From Paraburkholderia sp. CNPSo 3272 (GTDB lineage: Bacteria; Pseudomonadota; Gammaproteobacteria; Burkholderiales; Burkholderiaceae), in NCBI RefSeq assembly GCF_024206495.1, contig NZ_JAMBPQ010000002.1, positions 248,001 to 312,000 on the forward strand: a stretch of DNA of 64,000 bases, read 5' to 3'. The notes beneath the pieces were generated by a model. The model saw only the letters and a list, made by a program, of their open reading frames with translations. It had not been told where the DNA came from and did no database searches. Positions 18,346 to 28,068 of the stretch are shown here, in pieces. Position 1 is the first letter of the stretch, and each line of letters opens with the position of its first letter. A program made the translations under genes and the position numbers.

Positions 18346-19332
18346 ATGATAGCGAAAATCAATGGCGACCGGGCGCTGAAGCTCGCTCGCAACGTGCTCG
18401 ACATCGAAGCGGACGCCGTGCGCGGGCTTCGCGACCGGCTCGACGACAATTTCGTCGGCGCGGTCGACCTCATCCTCAGCTGCCGCGGACGCGTGGTCGT
18501 CTCCGGCATCGGCAAATCGGGCCACATTGCCCGCAAGCTCGCGGCCACGCTGGCCTCCACAGGCACCCCCGCGTTCTTCGTGCATCCGGCGGAAGCGAGC
18601 CACGGCGACCTCGGCATGGTCACGGCCGACGACGTCTTCATCGGCCTGTCGAACTCCGGTGAATCCGAAGAACTCGTGGCGATTCTGCCGCTCGTCAAGC
18701 GCATTGGCGCGAAGCTCATCGGCATGACGGGCAATCGGCCGCAATCGACGCTCGGCCAGCTTTCCGACGTGCATCTGGACGCCGGCGTGGAGAAGGAAGC
18801 CTGCCCGCTGAACCTCGCGCCCACCGCCAGCACGACGGCGGCGCTCGCGCTCTCCGACGCGCTCGCGGTCGCGGTGCTCGACGCCCGCGGCTTCGGCGCC
18901 GACGACTTCGCGCGCTCGCATCCTGGCGGCGCGCTCGGCCGGCGCCTGCTCACCTACGTGCGCGACGTGATGCGCACGGGCGACGAAATCCCGAAGGTGC
19001 GCGACGACGTGACCGTGCGCGACGCCCTCTTCCAGCTCACGGCCAAGCGCATGGGCATGACGGCGGTCGTCAACGCCGACGACCACGTGCAGGGCATTTT
19101 CACCGACGGCGACCTGCGTCGCGTGCTCGAGCGCGTGGGCGATTTCCGCGATCTGCCGATCGCGCAGGTCATGACGAAAGGCCCGCGCACCATCGGCCCG
19201 GACCAACTTGCTGTCGAAGCCGTGGAACTGATGGAGCGCCATCGCATCAATCAGATGCTGGTCGTCGATGCCGAGGGCACGCTGATCGGCGCCCTCAACA
19301 TGCACGACCTGTTCTCCAAGAAGGTGATCTGA
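18346..19332 (+). CDS. kdsD: D-arabinose-5-phosphate isomerase KdsD
   Basis: This enzyme interconverts ribulose-5-P and arabinose-5-P, the first committed step toward Kdo in LPS. It has 328 residues. An N-terminal SIS domain (about 35-175; GRVVVSGIGKSGHIARKLA, GLSNSGESEE) is followed by two CBS domains (about 205-325; YVRDVMRTGD, IAQVMTKGPRT). The catalytic His in SHPGGALGRRL is present. It starts a run of co-directional genes, and its stop overlaps the kdsC start by 1 bp, so the two Kdo-pathway enzymes are translationally coupled. Confidence 0.96.
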   Translation: MIAKINGDRALKLARNVLDIEADAVRGLRDRLDDNFVGAVDLILSCRGRVVVSGIGKSGHIARKLAATLASTGTPAFFVHPAEASHGDLGMVTADDVFIGLSNSGESEELVAILPLVKRIGAKLIGMTGNRPQSTLGQLSDVHLDAGVEKEACPLNLAPTASTTAALALSDALAVAVLDARGFGADDFARSHPGGALGRRLLTYVRDVMRTGDEIPKVRDDVTVRDALFQLTAKRMGMTAVVNADDHVQGIFTDGDLRRVLERVGDFRDLPIAQVMTKGPRTIGPDQLAVEAVELMERHRINQMLVVDAEGTLIGALNMHDLFSKKVI

Positions 19333-19886
19333 TGGCTAGCCCACTCGACGCAACCGCGCGCGCCGCGCGCGTGCGCCTCATGATTTTCGACATCGACGGT
19401 GTGCTCACCGACGGCGGCCTGCTCTTCACCGGCGCGGGCGACACGATGAAGGCGTTCAACTCGCTCGACGGCCACGGCGCGAAACTGCTGCGCGAAGCCG
19501 GCATCGACACGGCCATCATCACCGGGCGCCGTTCGGAGATCGTCGCCGTGCGCGCGAAGGAACTGAAGATCACGCACGTGTGGCAAGGCGTGGAAGACAA
19601 GCGCGTCGCGTTCGCCGAGCTGCTCTCGCAAACCGGCATTGCGCCCGAAGCGTGCGGCTACATGGGCGATGACTGGCCCGACCTCGGCGTGATGCTCCAG
19701 TGCGGCTTCGCCGCCGCGCCCGCGAACGCCCATCCGGACGTGCTCTCGCGCGCCCACTGGGTGTCGGACAAGGTGGGCGGCCACGGCGCCGTGCGCGAAG
19801 TCACCGACCTGATCCTGCGTGCGCAGAACCGTTACGAGGCGCTGCTCGCCGAGGCCTGCGCGCCGCTCGCCGGGATGCCGCGATGA
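19332..19886 (+). CDS. kdsC: 3-deoxy-D-manno-octulosonate 8-phosphate phosphatase KdsC
   Basis: This HAD-superfamily phosphatase hydrolyses Kdo-8-P to Kdo for LPS inner-core synthesis. It has 184 residues, typical for the tetrameric C0-cap KdsC. The HAD motif I is FDIDGVLTDG (about 18-27) with the nucleophile Asp, motif II is the Thr in IITGRRSE, and motif IV is GDDWPDL. It overlaps kdsD by 1 bp and lptC by 4 bp, binding Kdo synthesis to the LPS-export genes. Confidence 0.96.
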   Translation: MASPLDATARAARVRLMIFDIDGVLTDGGLLFTGAGDTMKAFNSLDGHGAKLLREAGIDTAIITGRRSEIVAVRAKELKITHVWQGVEDKRVAFAELLSQTGIAPEACGYMGDDWPDLGVMLQCGFAAAPANAHPDVLSRAHWVSDKVGGHGAVREVTDLILRAQNRYEALLAEACAPLAGMPR

Positions 19887-20482
19887 ACCAGAAGTTCCGC
19901 CTCACTTCGCTCGTGCCGCTCGTGTGCGTGGCCGCGCTCGCCGGTTTCACGTGGTGGCTGCTGCAGGCCGTCCAGCCGCGCGAGAAGGAGGCGGCGCCGC
20001 GTCCGCCCACGCATACGCCCGACTATTTCGCCGACAACTTCTCGGTGTCCGAGCTCGACCAGTCGGGCGCCACGCAGTACCGGCTCACGGCCACGCACAT
20101 GGTTCACTACGAGGACGACGAAAACAGCGACCTCACGAACCCGGCCGTGCGCGCATTCCAGCCCGGCAAGCCAATCGTCACGGCCACCGGGCTGCGCGGC
20201 ACGGTCAACGCCGACGCCTCGATCGTCAATCTGTACGACAACGCGCGCATTTTGCGCGCGGCCGGCGCCGGCGACCCCGAAATGCAGGCTGATTCCGAGC
20301 ATTTCAAAGTGCTCGTGAACGACGATGTGATCCTGACCGAAAAGCCGGTTAAACTTCGACGCGGCCAGTCGGTCATGACGGCCACCAGCGGCATGAACTA
20401 CAACAATGTCTCCCGGGTCATCCAGCTCTTCGGCAACGTCCGTGGAGCGATCGCCCCGGCTGACTCCGGCGGCTCGTCCTGA
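19883..20482 (+). CDS. lptC: LPS export system protein LptC
   Basis: This is a bitopic inner-membrane protein whose periplasmic beta-jellyroll receives LPS from LptB2FG and hands it to LptA. It has 199 residues. One N-terminal hydrophobic segment (about 8-28) is followed by the LptC domain, including the typical DYFADNFSVSELD stretch and the C-terminal TATSGMNYNN repeat-like motif. The chosen ATG overlaps the kdsC stop (ATGA), within the order kdsD-kdsC-lptC-lptA-lptB. Confidence 0.93.
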   Translation: MNQKFRLTSLVPLVCVAALAGFTWWLLQAVQPREKEAAPRPPTHTPDYFADNFSVSELDQSGATQYRLTATHMVHYEDDENSDLTNPAVRAFQPGKPIVTATGLRGTVNADASIVNLYDNARILRAAGAGDPEMQADSEHFKVLVNDDVILTEKPVKLRRGQSVMTATSGMNYNNVSRVIQLFGNVRGAIAPADSGGSS

Positions 20483-20513
20483 ACGCCGGGCCGTCCACGC
20501 AAGGCACGATTGC

Positions 20514-21203
20514 ATGAACGATTCGCTTCCCCGTCCACTGAACGGCCGTTCGCCTGACGCCCGCCGCGCACGCTTCGCGGCGCTGATGGCGCTCGCCAGC
20601 GCGCTGCTGTTCGGCCTCGCGCCCGCGGCCCACGCCGAGCGCGCCGACAAGGACAAGCCGCTCAATATCGAAGCGGACAACATGACCTATGACGATCTGA
20701 AACAGCAGACCGTCTTCACCGGCCACGTGGTCGCCACCAAGGGCACGATCCTCATCAAGGCCGACAAGCTCGTCGTCACGCAGGATCCGCAGGGCTATCA
20801 GTTCGCGACCGGCACCGTCGCGCCGGGCACGCCCGCCGAGAAGCTCGCCTACTTCCGCCAGAAGCGCGAAGGCCTCGACGAATACGTCGACGGCACCGCC
20901 GAGCGCATCGATTACGACGGCAAGCAGGACCTCACCACGCTCACGACGCGCGCCACGGTGCGCCGCCTGCAGGGCCTCTCGACGGTGATGGATCAGGTCC
21001 ACGGCAGCGTCGTCACGTACGACGGCCAGAACGACTTCTACACGGCGCGCTCCGGCAAGGACGTCGCAGGCCCTGGCAACCCGGGCGGCCGCGTCCGCGC
21101 GATGCTCTCGCCGCGCAACACCACCACCGGCGCACAGCCGCCTGCCGGCGCCCCGGCCGCACTCACGCCGTCCACCAAGCTGCAGGAAGCGCCGCCACAG
21201 TGA
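20514..21203 (+). CDS. lptA: LPS transport periplasmic protein LptA
   Basis: This periplasmic protein polymerises into the bridge carrying LPS from LptC to the outer-membrane LptDE. It has 229 residues, a little longer than E. coli LptA (185). A basic N-terminus and hydrophobic core ending PAAHA form the signal peptide (about 1-38). The OstA domain begins [14 protein letters not shown]. The last about 45 residues are Pro/Ala/Thr-rich and outside the domain. The start chosen (MNDSLPRP) is 31 bp after lptC; the frame is open further upstream but lies within lptC. Its stop overlaps the GTG start of lptB by 4 bp. Confidence 0.93.
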   Translation: MNDSLPRPLNGRSPDARRARFAALMALASALLFGLAPAAHAERADKDKPLNIEADNMTYDDLKQQTVFTGHVVATKGTILIKADKLVVTQDPQGYQFATGTVAPGTPAEKLAYFRQKREGLDEYVDGTAERIDYDGKQDLTTLTTRATVRRLQGLSTVMDQVHGSVVTYDGQNDFYTARSGKDVAGPGNPGGRVRAMLSPRNTTTGAQPPAGAPAALTPSTKLQEAPPQ

Positions 21204-21991
21204 ATACCGTCACCGCCACCCAAAGCTACGGCCGCCAGCTGGCCGGCAAGACGAGCACGCTCGTCGTGCGCAACCTGAAGAAGCGTTATGGCTCGCGCAC
21301 CGTCGTCAAGGATGTGTCGCTCGACGTCAAGAGCGGCGAAGTGGTCGGACTGCTCGGCCCCAATGGCGCCGGCAAGACCACGTCGTTCTACATGATCGTG
21401 GGCCTCGTGCCGCTCGACGCGGGAGAGATCGACCTCGACGGCCGGTCCATCAGCCTTCTGCCGATCCACAAGCGCGCGGCGCTCGGCCTTTCGTATCTGC
21501 CGCAGGAAGCTTCGGTGTTCCGCAAGCTCAGCGTCGAGGAGAACATCCGCGCGGTGCTAGAACTGCAGGTGGACGGCAACGGCAAACGTCTGTCGAAAGA
21601 CGTCATCACCGAGCGCGCCGAAGCGCTGCTCGAGGAGCTGCAAATCGCGCATCTGCGCGATAATCCGGCGCTGTCGCTCTCGGGCGGCGAACGCCGGCGC
21701 GTCGAAATCGCGCGCGCGCTCGCAACCGATCCGAGCTTCATCCTGCTCGACGAGCCGTTCGCGGGCGTCGACCCGATCGCCGTGCTGGAAATCCAGAAGA
21801 TCGTGAAGTTCCTGAAGCAGCGCAACATCGGCGTGCTGATCACCGACCACAACGTGCGCGAGACGCTCGGCATCTGCGATCACGCGTACATCATCAGCGA
21901 CGGCAGCGTGCTCGCGGCCGGCGCGCCCGGCGAGATCATCGAGAACGAGAACGTGCGCCGCGTTTATCTCGGCGAGCACTTCCGCATGTAA
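21200..21991 (+). CDS. lptB: LPS export ABC transporter ATPase LptB
   Basis: This is the cytoplasmic ATPase that powers LPS extraction from the inner membrane by LptFG. It has 263 residues, about 20 more than E. coli LptB because of an N-terminal extension. It shows Walker [11 protein letters not shown]-loop, the ABC signature [16 protein letters not shown], Walker [14 protein letters not shown] and the H-loop ITDHNV. The start is GTG, overlapping the lptA stop (GTGA). The membrane partners LptF and LptG are not in this window. Confidence 0.96.
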   Translation: MNTVTATQSYGRQLAGKTSTLVVRNLKKRYGSRTVVKDVSLDVKSGEVVGLLGPNGAGKTTSFYMIVGLVPLDAGEIDLDGRSISLLPIHKRAALGLSYLPQEASVFRKLSVEENIRAVLELQVDGNGKRLSKDVITERAEALLEELQIAHLRDNPALSLSGGERRRVEIARALATDPSFILLDEPFAGVDPIAVLEIQKIVKFLKQRNIGVLITDHNVRETLGICDHAYIISDGSVLAAGAPGEIIENENVRRVYLGEHFRM

Positions 21992-21996
21992 CCCCC

Positions 21997-22017
21997 CGGG
22001 CGCGCCTCGCGCGCCCG
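21997..22017 (+). terminator. GC-rich hairpin after lptB
   Basis: A 9-bp perfect stem CGGGCGCGC/GCGCGCCCG with a 3-nt loop begins 6 bp past the lptB stop. It has no T-run, so it may act as a weak terminator or as an mRNA 3'-end stabiliser. Confidence 0.45.
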
Positions 22018-22221
22018 TTCACTGCTGTCCCGCAGTGCCCACCCGGGCGCGCGCGATCCGCTTTCGCGTTTTTCCGGCCTCATCTTGCGCGTTTCCCCGT
22101 GTAACTGCTCGACCTTGCCCCCAAAACGGTGCATGGCAGGCGCGGGAGCGCCCCTGTTTGCGCACCAAATTCCGGGCACGCACCGGCGCGGCGCACGCTC
22201 GTTTTTGCGTGTGCCCCGTGG

Positions 22222-22250
22222 TTTCGTCCGCGTGGCAAACTCTTTACAAT
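22222..22250 (+). promoter_or_regulatory. Possible sigma70 promoter for rpoN
   Basis: TACAAT (22245-22250) lies 17 bp after a weak TTTCGT and 15 bp before the rpoN ATG. The leader would be very short and no good Shine-Dalgarno sequence is visible. Transcription from the upstream lpt genes is also possible. Confidence 0.35.
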
Positions 22251-22265
22251 GGTTCGCACACCGCC

Positions 22266-23783
22266 ATGAAAGCCAGCCTCCAACTCCGCCTCTCGCAGCA
22301 TCTTGCGCTCACGCCACAACTGCAACAGTCCATCCGGCTGCTGCAGCTGTCGACGCTCGAACTGCAGCAGGAGGTCGCGACGGCGATCTCGCAGAATCCG
22401 CTGCTCGAGAACGAGGACGACTGGATCGCGAGCCCGCTTCGCGTGGCGGCGGACGGTTCGCTCATCGCGCAGCCGCCCACGTCCGCCGGCGCGGAGCCGA
22501 TGCAGGGCGCGAACAGTTCCACCTCGACGTCCAACGGCAGCGGCGAGAACAGCGAGAGCGAGCCGCGAGGCGTGGATGAATACGATGGCCTTGGCAGCGA
22601 CGCGAACGGCGACGCGAGCCAGTGGAACCTGGACGACTACGGCCGCTCGGGCAACGCCTCCGACGACGACGACCTGCCGCCGCTGCAGATCCACGAATCG
22701 ACCACCACGCTGCGCGACCATCTCATGGCGCAGCTGCGCGAAACGAACGCGAGCCAGCGCGACCGCGCGCTCATCACCTTCCTGATCGAATCGCTCGACG
22801 AAGACGGCTACCTCAGCGCGACCTGCGAGGAGATTCTCGCCGACATTCCCGAAGAACTCGAAGTCGACGCCGACGAATTCAATGCGGCACTAGCGCTGCT
22901 GCACAGCTTCGACCCCGCGGGCGTAGGCGCACGCTCCGCCTCCGAGTGCCTCAAGCTGCAGTTGCTGCGCGTCAATTCGTCGCCCACGCGCACACTCGCG
23001 CTCGAGATCGTGTCGAACTATCTCGAACTGCTCGCCGCGCGCGACTTCACGCGGTTGCGCAAGCAACTGAAGACGGGCGACGACGAGCTGCGTGACGCGC
23101 ATGCGCTGATCCGTTCGCTCGAACCGTTCCCGGGAGCGTCGTATGGCAAGGCCGAAGCCGACTACGTGGTACCGGACATCATCGTGAAGAAGAGCGGCCA
23201 GAACTGGCATGCGGAACTGAATCCCGAGGTGGTGCCGAAACTGCGCATCAACCACCTGTACGCGAATATCCTGCGCAACAACCGCGGCGATCCAGGAAGC
23301 GGTTCGCTGCGCCAGCAACTGCAGGAAGCGCGCTGGCTCATCAAGAATATCCAGCAGCGCTTCGAGACGATCCTGCGTGTCGCGCAGGCTATCGTCGAGC
23401 GTCAGAAGAACTTTTTCGTGCACGGCGAAATCGCCATGCGCCCCTTGGTTTTGAGGGAGATTGCTGATACGCTGGGCCTACACGAATCTACTGTCTCGCG
23501 TGTGACAACCGGTAAATACATGCTGACTCCATTCGGGACACTTGAATTTAAGTACTTCTTCGGATCGCATGTATCGACGGACACGGGGGGCGCTGCATCG
23601 TCCACCGCCATCCGCGCCCTCATCAAGCAACTCATAGGAGCCGAGAACACCAAATCTCCTCTTTCAGACAGCCGCATAGCCGAACTGCTGGCAGATCAGG
23701 GCTTCGTGGTCGCGCGACGCACCGTTGCGAAGTATCGCGAGGCACTGAAGATTCCAGCCGTCAATCTGCGCAAGTCTCTTTAG
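22266..23783 (+). CDS. rpoN: RNA polymerase sigma-54 factor RpoN
   Basis: This alternative sigma factor recognises -24/-12 promoters and needs AAA+ activators. It has 505 residues. The N-terminal glutamine/leucine-rich activator region I is clear ([19 protein letters not shown]), followed by an acidic, low-complexity region II (about 55-130) typical of RpoN. The core-binding domain, helix-turn-helix and the C-terminal RpoN box [10 protein letters not shown] (about 485-494) complete it. The start [10 protein letters not shown] matches family N-termini; the frame is open for 77 codons upstream but with no similarity. It is followed by hpf, as in most proteobacteria. Confidence 0.97.
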   Translation: MKASLQLRLSQHLALTPQLQQSIRLLQLSTLELQQEVATAISQNPLLENEDDWIASPLRVAADGSLIAQPPTSAGAEPMQGANSSTSTSNGSGENSESEPRGVDEYDGLGSDANGDASQWNLDDYGRSGNASDDDDLPPLQIHESTTTLRDHLMAQLRETNASQRDRALITFLIESLDEDGYLSATCEEILADIPEELEVDADEFNAALALLHSFDPAGVGARSASECLKLQLLRVNSSPTRTLALEIVSNYLELLAARDFTRLRKQLKTGDDELRDAHALIRSLEPFPGASYGKAEADYVVPDIIVKKSGQNWHAELNPEVVPKLRINHLYANILRNNRGDPGSGSLRQQLQEARWLIKNIQQRFETILRVAQAIVERQKNFFVHGEIAMRPLVLREIADTLGLHESTVSRVTTGKYMLTPFGTLEFKYFFGSHVSTDTGGAASSTAIRALIKQLIGAENTKSPLSDSRIAELLADQGFVVARRTVAKYREALKIPAVNLRKSL

Positions 23784-23814
23784 CCTGTTCCGGCTTTTTC
23801 GGAGCAGGCGTTTT
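23783..23814 (+). terminator. Rho-independent terminator after rpoN
   Basis: GCCTGTTCCG and CGGAGCAGGC pair with one G-T wobble around a 7-nt T-rich loop; GTTTT follows. The hairpin begins at the last base of the rpoN stop. Confidence 0.6.
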
Positions 23815-23956
23815 CCGGCCGCTACGCCCGTTGGCGGACATGGCCGGCCGAGTTAGCCCGCCGTCGCAGGCCTTTCGGGGAGCCGCGCACTGGCAGACAG
23901 TCGACCGGCATTGCCGCACTTCACGCGTCACGCGGCCATTAGCCTGGAGAAGCACT

Positions 23957-24313
23957 ATGAATCTGAAGATCAGTGGACACCATCTCGAAGTAACGCCAGC
24001 GTTGCGAGAATACGTGATCACCAAACTGGACAGGGTGCTAAGACATTTCGATCAGGTTATCGATGGCAATGTGGTCCTCTCGGTCGACAACCATAAGGAA
24101 AAGGATAAGAGACAGAAGGTTGAAGTGAACCTTCATCTGAAAGGCAAGGACATATTTGTGGAGAGCGCGAACGGCGACATGTACGCCGCCATCGATTTGG
24201 TGGTCGACAAGCTGGACCGCCAGGTCGTACGTCACAAGGACCGCGTGCAGGGACATCAACATGAGGCGATCAAGCACCAGCCTGCGCCCATCATCGAAAT
24301 CCCGCCGCAGTGA
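23957..24313 (+). CDS. hpf: Ribosome hibernation promoting factor HPF/RaiA family
   Basis: This small protein binds the 30S decoding centre and inactivates or dimerises ribosomes in stationary phase. It has 118 residues with the sigma-54 modulation/S30EA fold: [20 protein letters not shown] at the start and [16 protein letters not shown] in the middle. It lacks the C-terminal dimerisation domain of long HPF, so it is the short form with a His/Pro-rich tail. The ATG has GGAG 7 nt upstream. The conserved position after rpoN supports the call. Confidence 0.93.
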   Translation: MNLKISGHHLEVTPALREYVITKLDRVLRHFDQVIDGNVVLSVDNHKEKDKRQKVEVNLHLKGKDIFVESANGDMYAAIDLVVDKLDRQVVRHKDRVQGHQHEAIKHQPAPIIEIPPQ

Positions 24314-24392
24314 TCCCACAGTGTCCTGTGTGGCGATTCACGCCATGAACCGGGGCTGGAGTCGATAGTTCATCCTCCGCCCCTCGAAGCAA

Positions 24393-24417
24393 AGCCGCCC
24401 AGACCGGGCGGCTTTTT
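24393..24417 (+). terminator. Rho-independent terminator of hpf
   Basis: AGCCGCCC/GGGCGGCT form a perfect 8-bp stem with a 5-nt loop, followed by TTTTC. It is 79 bp beyond the hpf stop. Confidence 0.88.
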
Positions 24418-24518
24418 CGTGAGTACGCGCAATGCAGGGTTTTACCGCAGGGTGCAACCGGGCAACGAGGGTTGCGCTCATGCGTGGCGCATCGCACCAT
24501 CGGCGTGGACGCTTGTTC

Positions 24519-24524
24519 TATAAT
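24519..24524 (+). promoter_or_regulatory. Candidate -10 element for ptsN
   Basis: A perfect TATAAT lies 143 bp upstream of the ptsN ATG and downstream of the hpf terminator. No clear -35 hexamer is found at 16-18 bp spacing. Confidence 0.35.
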
Positions 24525-24667
24525 GGTCCAGTCGTATTACGGGGTCTAACGCGCCAACAGGTCCCCACTGGTCCCGGCACCGGGCTTCGTCGCCAGATCC
24601 AAAGCTTCCGCCAAAGCGGTCAGCTGTCGGGGTGTGGAGCATTCAGGCCACGTTTTCGCCTGCCAAT

Positions 24668-25123
24668 ATGAATCGTTTAGCCAAGATACTTCCCATCGAG
24701 AACGTCGTCGTCGGCCTGTCCGTCACCAGCAAGAAACGCGTCTTCGAGCAGGCTGGCCTGATCTTCGAAAACCAGAACGGCATCGCCCGCAGCACGGTTA
24801 CCGACAATCTTTTCGCACGCGAGCGCCTCGGCTCCACGGGCCTTGGCGAAGGCGTCGCGATCCCGCACGGCCGCATCAAGGGCCTGAAGCAGCCGCAGGC
24901 CGCGTTCGTGCGCCTCGCCGAGCCAATCGCCTTCGAAGCGCCAGACGGTCAGCCCGTCTCGCTCCTGATCTTCCTGCTCGTGCCCGAACAGGCCACGCAG
25001 CAGCACCTTGAAATCCTGTCAGAGATCGCACAACTGTTGTCGGATCGCGAAACGCGTGAGCGGCTCCATACGGAAGAAGACCGCGAAACGTTGCATCGCC
25101 TGCTCACCCAGTGGCAACCTTGA
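24668..25123 (+). CDS. ptsN: Nitrogen PTS regulatory protein EIIA-Ntr
   Basis: This is a cytoplasmic phospho-carrier of the regulatory PTS, modulating K+ uptake and nitrogen/carbon balance rather than sugar transport. It has 151 residues. The PTS_EIIA type-2 domain has the phospho-accepting His67 in VAIPHGRIKG. The start MNRLAKILP matches family N-termini. It lies between rpoN/hpf and hprK/rapZ, the usual proteobacterial arrangement. Its phospho-donors (PtsP, NPr) are not nearby. Confidence 0.95.
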   Translation: MNRLAKILPIENVVVGLSVTSKKRVFEQAGLIFENQNGIARSTVTDNLFARERLGSTGLGEGVAIPHGRIKGLKQPQAAFVRLAEPIAFEAPDGQPVSLLIFLLVPEQATQQHLEILSEIAQLLSDRETRERLHTEEDRETLHRLLTQWQP

Positions 25124-25319
25124 TGTAATGTGCGGCGGTTTCTGGTGCGCGGTCGCGGTACGCGCGGCCGAACAGTGCGCGCTCGACGCTCGTTGCAGGG
25201 GTGAAGCGTAAGGCGCCGGCAGCCGTTAACTACCCAGGTAGCGCATTCAGGTCGCGCGGTCTATTTAGCCAGCAATTCAGTCAGCCGTTAAGCGAGTCAT
25301 CTCGCGGAGTCACCGACTC

Positions 25320-26288
25320 ATGGACACTTCCAGCATCAACGCCCAAAGCATCTTCGACGACAACGCCACCACGCTGAAACTCAGCTGGCTGACGGGGCAC
25401 GAAGGCTGGGAACGCGGCTTTTCGACCGAGACGGTGGCCACGGCCACGGCGAGCGCCGATCTCGTCGGCCACTTGAACCTGATCCACCCGAACCGCATCC
25501 AGGTGCTCGGCGACGCCGAAATTCACTACTACCAGCGCCAGACCGACGAAGACCGCTCGCGCCACATGGCCGAGCTGATCGCACTCGAACCGCCGTTTCT
25601 CGTCGTCGCCGACGGCATGACCGCGCCGCCCGAACTGGTGCTGCGTTGTACGCGTTCTTCCACGCCGCTCTTTACCACGCCGATGTCGGCGGCCACCGTC
25701 ATCGACAGCCTGCGCCTCTACATGTCGCGCATACTCGCGCCGCGCGCGACGCTGCACGGCGTGTTTCTCGACATTCTCGGCATGGGCGTGCTGCTCACGG
25801 GCGACTCGGGTCTCGGCAAGAGCGAGCTGGGTCTGGAGCTGATCAGCCGCGGGCATGGTCTCGTGGCCGACGACGCTGTGGACTTCGTGCGCCTCGGCCC
25901 CGATTTCGTCGAGGGCCGTTGCCCGCCGCTGTTGCAGAACCTGCTCGAAGTGCGCGGCCTCGGCCTGCTCGACATCAAGACGATCTTCGGTGAAACGGCC
26001 GTACGCCGGAAGATGAAGCTCAAGCTCATCGTGCAGCTCGTACGCCGCCCGGACGGCGAGTTCCAGCGTCTGCCGCTGGAGAGCCAGACCGTCGACGTGC
26101 TCGGCCTGCCCATCAGCAAGGTCACGATCCAGGTGGCCGCGGGCCGCAACCTCGCCGTGCTGGTCGAGGCCGCCGTGCGCAACACGATCCTGCAATTGCG
26201 CGGCATCGATACCCTGCGCGACTTTATGGACCGCCAGCGTCTCGCCATGCAGGACCCCGACAGCCAGTTTCCCGGCAAGCTGATCTGA
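25320..26288 (+). CDS. hprK: HPr kinase/phosphorylase
   Basis: This bifunctional enzyme phosphorylates and dephosphorylates HPr on a serine. It has 322 residues. An N-terminal domain (about 1-140) precedes a P-loop kinase domain with Walker [12 protein letters not shown] and the HprK signature [15 protein letters not shown] ribosome-binding site precedes the ATG. In proteobacteria HprK usually sits, as here, beside ptsN and rapZ and is thought to tune a regulatory PTS. NagF in this window contains an HPr domain with a possible target serine (S226), but any link between them is inference. Confidence 0.95.
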   Translation: MDTSSINAQSIFDDNATTLKLSWLTGHEGWERGFSTETVATATASADLVGHLNLIHPNRIQVLGDAEIHYYQRQTDEDRSRHMAELIALEPPFLVVADGMTAPPELVLRCTRSSTPLFTTPMSAATVIDSLRLYMSRILAPRATLHGVFLDILGMGVLLTGDSGLGKSELGLELISRGHGLVADDAVDFVRLGPDFVEGRCPPLLQNLLEVRGLGLLDIKTIFGETAVRRKMKLKLIVQLVRRPDGEFQRLPLESQTVDVLGLPISKVTIQVAAGRNLAVLVEAAVRNTILQLRGIDTLRDFMDRQRLAMQDPDSQFPGKLI

Positions 26289-26300
26289 CGCCCGAAGCGC

Positions 26301-26342
26301 GCGGCCGGCCAGGTGCGGCCGGCCAGGCGCGGCCGGCGAGGC
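26301..26342 (+). repeat. 14-bp tandem repeat between hprK and rapZ
   Basis: Three direct 14-bp units are present: GCGGCCGGCCAGGT (26301-26314), GCGGCCGGCCAGGC (26315-26328) and GCGGCCGGCGAGGC (26329-26342). The third unit is identical to all three units at 42149-42190. Confidence 0.9.
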
Positions 26343-26453
26343 GCGTGAAGCACGCCGCGCGCGTCCCCGAAACGAGCGCCTGCGGCCCGGAGAGCCAATA
26401 CAGGCGCGCGAATCGGATGCTATGATGACCCAATCGGGTTCATCGACTCTCCC

Positions 26454-27347
26454 ATGCGTATCATCCTGATCACCGGCATTTCGGGTTCCGGCAAGTCGGT
26501 TGCGCTCAACGCGCTCGAAGACGTCGGCTACTATTGCGTCGACAATCTGCCGCCGCGCTTTCTACCGCCGCTCGCCCAATATCTCAGCGACGACGGCTAC
26601 GAACGCCTCGCCGTCGCTATCGATGCGCGCTCGAGTTCGTCGTTCGACGACATGCCGGAGATGATCCGCGACCTGGCTCTTCGCCACGACGTGCGCGTGC
26701 TCTTCCTCAACGCCAGTACGCAGTCGCTCATCCAGCGCTTCTCGGAAACGCGGCGCCGCCATCCGCTTTCGGGCTCCGCCGCGCACGACGCGAACGTGGG
26801 CATGCTCAAGTCACTCGAAGAAGCGATCGAGCACGAGCGCGAACTCGTCTCGAATCTCGCCGAATTCGGCCATCAGGTCGACACGAGCAACCTGAGTTCG
26901 AACGCGCTGCGCCAGTGGGTGAAAGTGTTCGTCGGCGGCGAGCGCGGCTCGCTCATGCTCACGTTCGAATCGTTCGGCTTCAAGCGCGGCGTGCCGCTCG
27001 ACGCGGACCTCGTGTTCGATGTGCGCACGCTGCCGAACCCGCATTACGACGCTCGCCTGCGACCGCTCACCGGGCTCGATCAGCCCGTGATCGACTTTCT
27101 GAATGCGCAGCCGGCCGTTCACGAAATGATCGACGATGTCTATGCGTTCGTCGCGAAGTGGCTGCCGCACTTTCGCGCCGACAACCGCAGCTATCTCACC
27201 GTTGCGATTGGCTGCACGGGCGGACAACATCGATCGGTGTACATCGCCCAGACGCTCGCCACGCGCTTCGCCGGCGAGTCGAACGTTATCGTGCGTCACC
27301 GCGACGCGCCTCTCGATGTCGGAGAGTCGTCACGGCTGATCGCCTAA
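26454..27347 (+). CDS. rapZ: RNase adapter protein RapZ
   Basis: This P-loop protein, in enterics, binds the sRNA GlmZ and presents it to RNase E, controlling glucosamine-6-P synthase; it also senses GlcN6P. It has 297 residues. The Walker A is [11 protein letters not shown] (about 8-18). The C-terminal domain contains the conserved [11 protein letters not shown] and the final RHRD segment. It follows hprK by 165 bp, which contain the 14-bp minisatellite. Whether a GlmZ-like RNA exists in this organism cannot be told from the window. Confidence 0.94.
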   Translation: MRIILITGISGSGKSVALNALEDVGYYCVDNLPPRFLPPLAQYLSDDGYERLAVAIDARSSSSFDDMPEMIRDLALRHDVRVLFLNASTQSLIQRFSETRRRHPLSGSAAHDANVGMLKSLEEAIEHERELVSNLAEFGHQVDTSNLSSNALRQWVKVFVGGERGSLMLTFESFGFKRGVPLDADLVFDVRTLPNPHYDARLRPLTGLDQPVIDFLNAQPAVHEMIDDVYAFVAKWLPHFRADNRSYLTVAIGCTGGQHRSVYIAQTLATRFAGESNVIVRHRDAPLDVGESSRLIA

Positions 27348-27389
27348 CCGGCTGCGCATCGCGCGGCCCTTAACCGAAAGCGTTGCGCC

Positions 27390-28028
27390 ATGTCCTCGTC
27401 TCCTGCCGTGCTTGGCCGTTTGCCGTTGTTCCCGCTGCATACGGTGCTGTTCCCCGGTGGCCTGCTGCCGCTCAAGATCTTCGAAGCGCGATACCTGGAC
27501 ATGGCGAGCGAGTGCCTGCGCGAGCAAACGCCTTTCGGCGTGTGCCTGCTCAAAAGCGGCGCGGAAGTCGCGCAGCCCGACGAGACGACTGCCGTGCCCG
27601 AATCCGTAGGCTGCCTCGCGCTCATCGAGCAATGCGATGTCGAGACCGTCGGCATGCTGCACATCCAGGCTCATGGCACGCAGCGCTTTCATCTGCTCTC
27701 GCATCGCGTCGAAGCCGACGGCCTGCTGGTGGGCATGGCCGAACTGATCCCCGAAGATATTCCGCTGGAAGGCGGCAAACAGCTCGCGCAATTCGGCGCG
27801 TGTGCGGAAGTGCTCGAGCGCATCATCGCGACGATCCGCGAGCGCGACCCCGCGAGCCTGCCGTTTGCGGAGCCGTTCCGCTTCGACGATCCCTCGTGGG
27901 TGTCGAACCGTCTGGCCGAGGTGCTGCCGATCGCGCTGCGCGCGCGCCAGAAGCTCATGGAGCTGAACGACGCGGGCGCGCGTATCGAAATCGTCCATCA
28001 CTACATGCAGCAGCATCAGTTGCTTTGA
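27390..28028 (+). CDS. LON N-terminal (substrate-binding) domain protein
   Basis: This is a 212-residue protein made up of a single LON substrate-binding domain (PUA-like; begins LPLFPLHTVLFPGGLLPLKI) without the AAA+ or protease domains of Lon. Such stand-alone proteins are widespread in proteobacteria, annotated as LON peptidase substrate-binding domain proteins, and their role is unknown. It lies 42 bp after rapZ and converges with mutY. I see no active-site serine/lysine dyad, so it should not itself be a protease. Confidence 0.88.
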   Translation: MSSSPAVLGRLPLFPLHTVLFPGGLLPLKIFEARYLDMASECLREQTPFGVCLLKSGAEVAQPDETTAVPESVGCLALIEQCDVETVGMLHIQAHGTQRFHLLSHRVEADGLLVGMAELIPEDIPLEGGKQLAQFGACAEVLERIIATIRERDPASLPFAEPFRFDDPSWVSNRLAEVLPIALRARQKLMELNDAGARIEIVHHYMQQHQLL

Positions 28029-28068
28029 TGCGGCGTTGATGCGGCGTTGATGTCGCTTGCTCGCCGAC

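Larger units (their letters stand above)
24314..24667 (+). other. hpf-ptsN intergenic region
   Basis: This is 354 bp without a gene. It contains the hpf terminator (24393-24417) and a perfect -10-like hexamer for ptsN at 24519-24524. I see no small ORF with a credible ribosome-binding site. Confidence 0.6.

Noticed and set aside
23815..23956. A sigma-54 (-24/-12) promoter between rpoN and hpf.
   Set aside because: TGGCAG and TTGC words occur but not with the required GG-N10-GC spacing.
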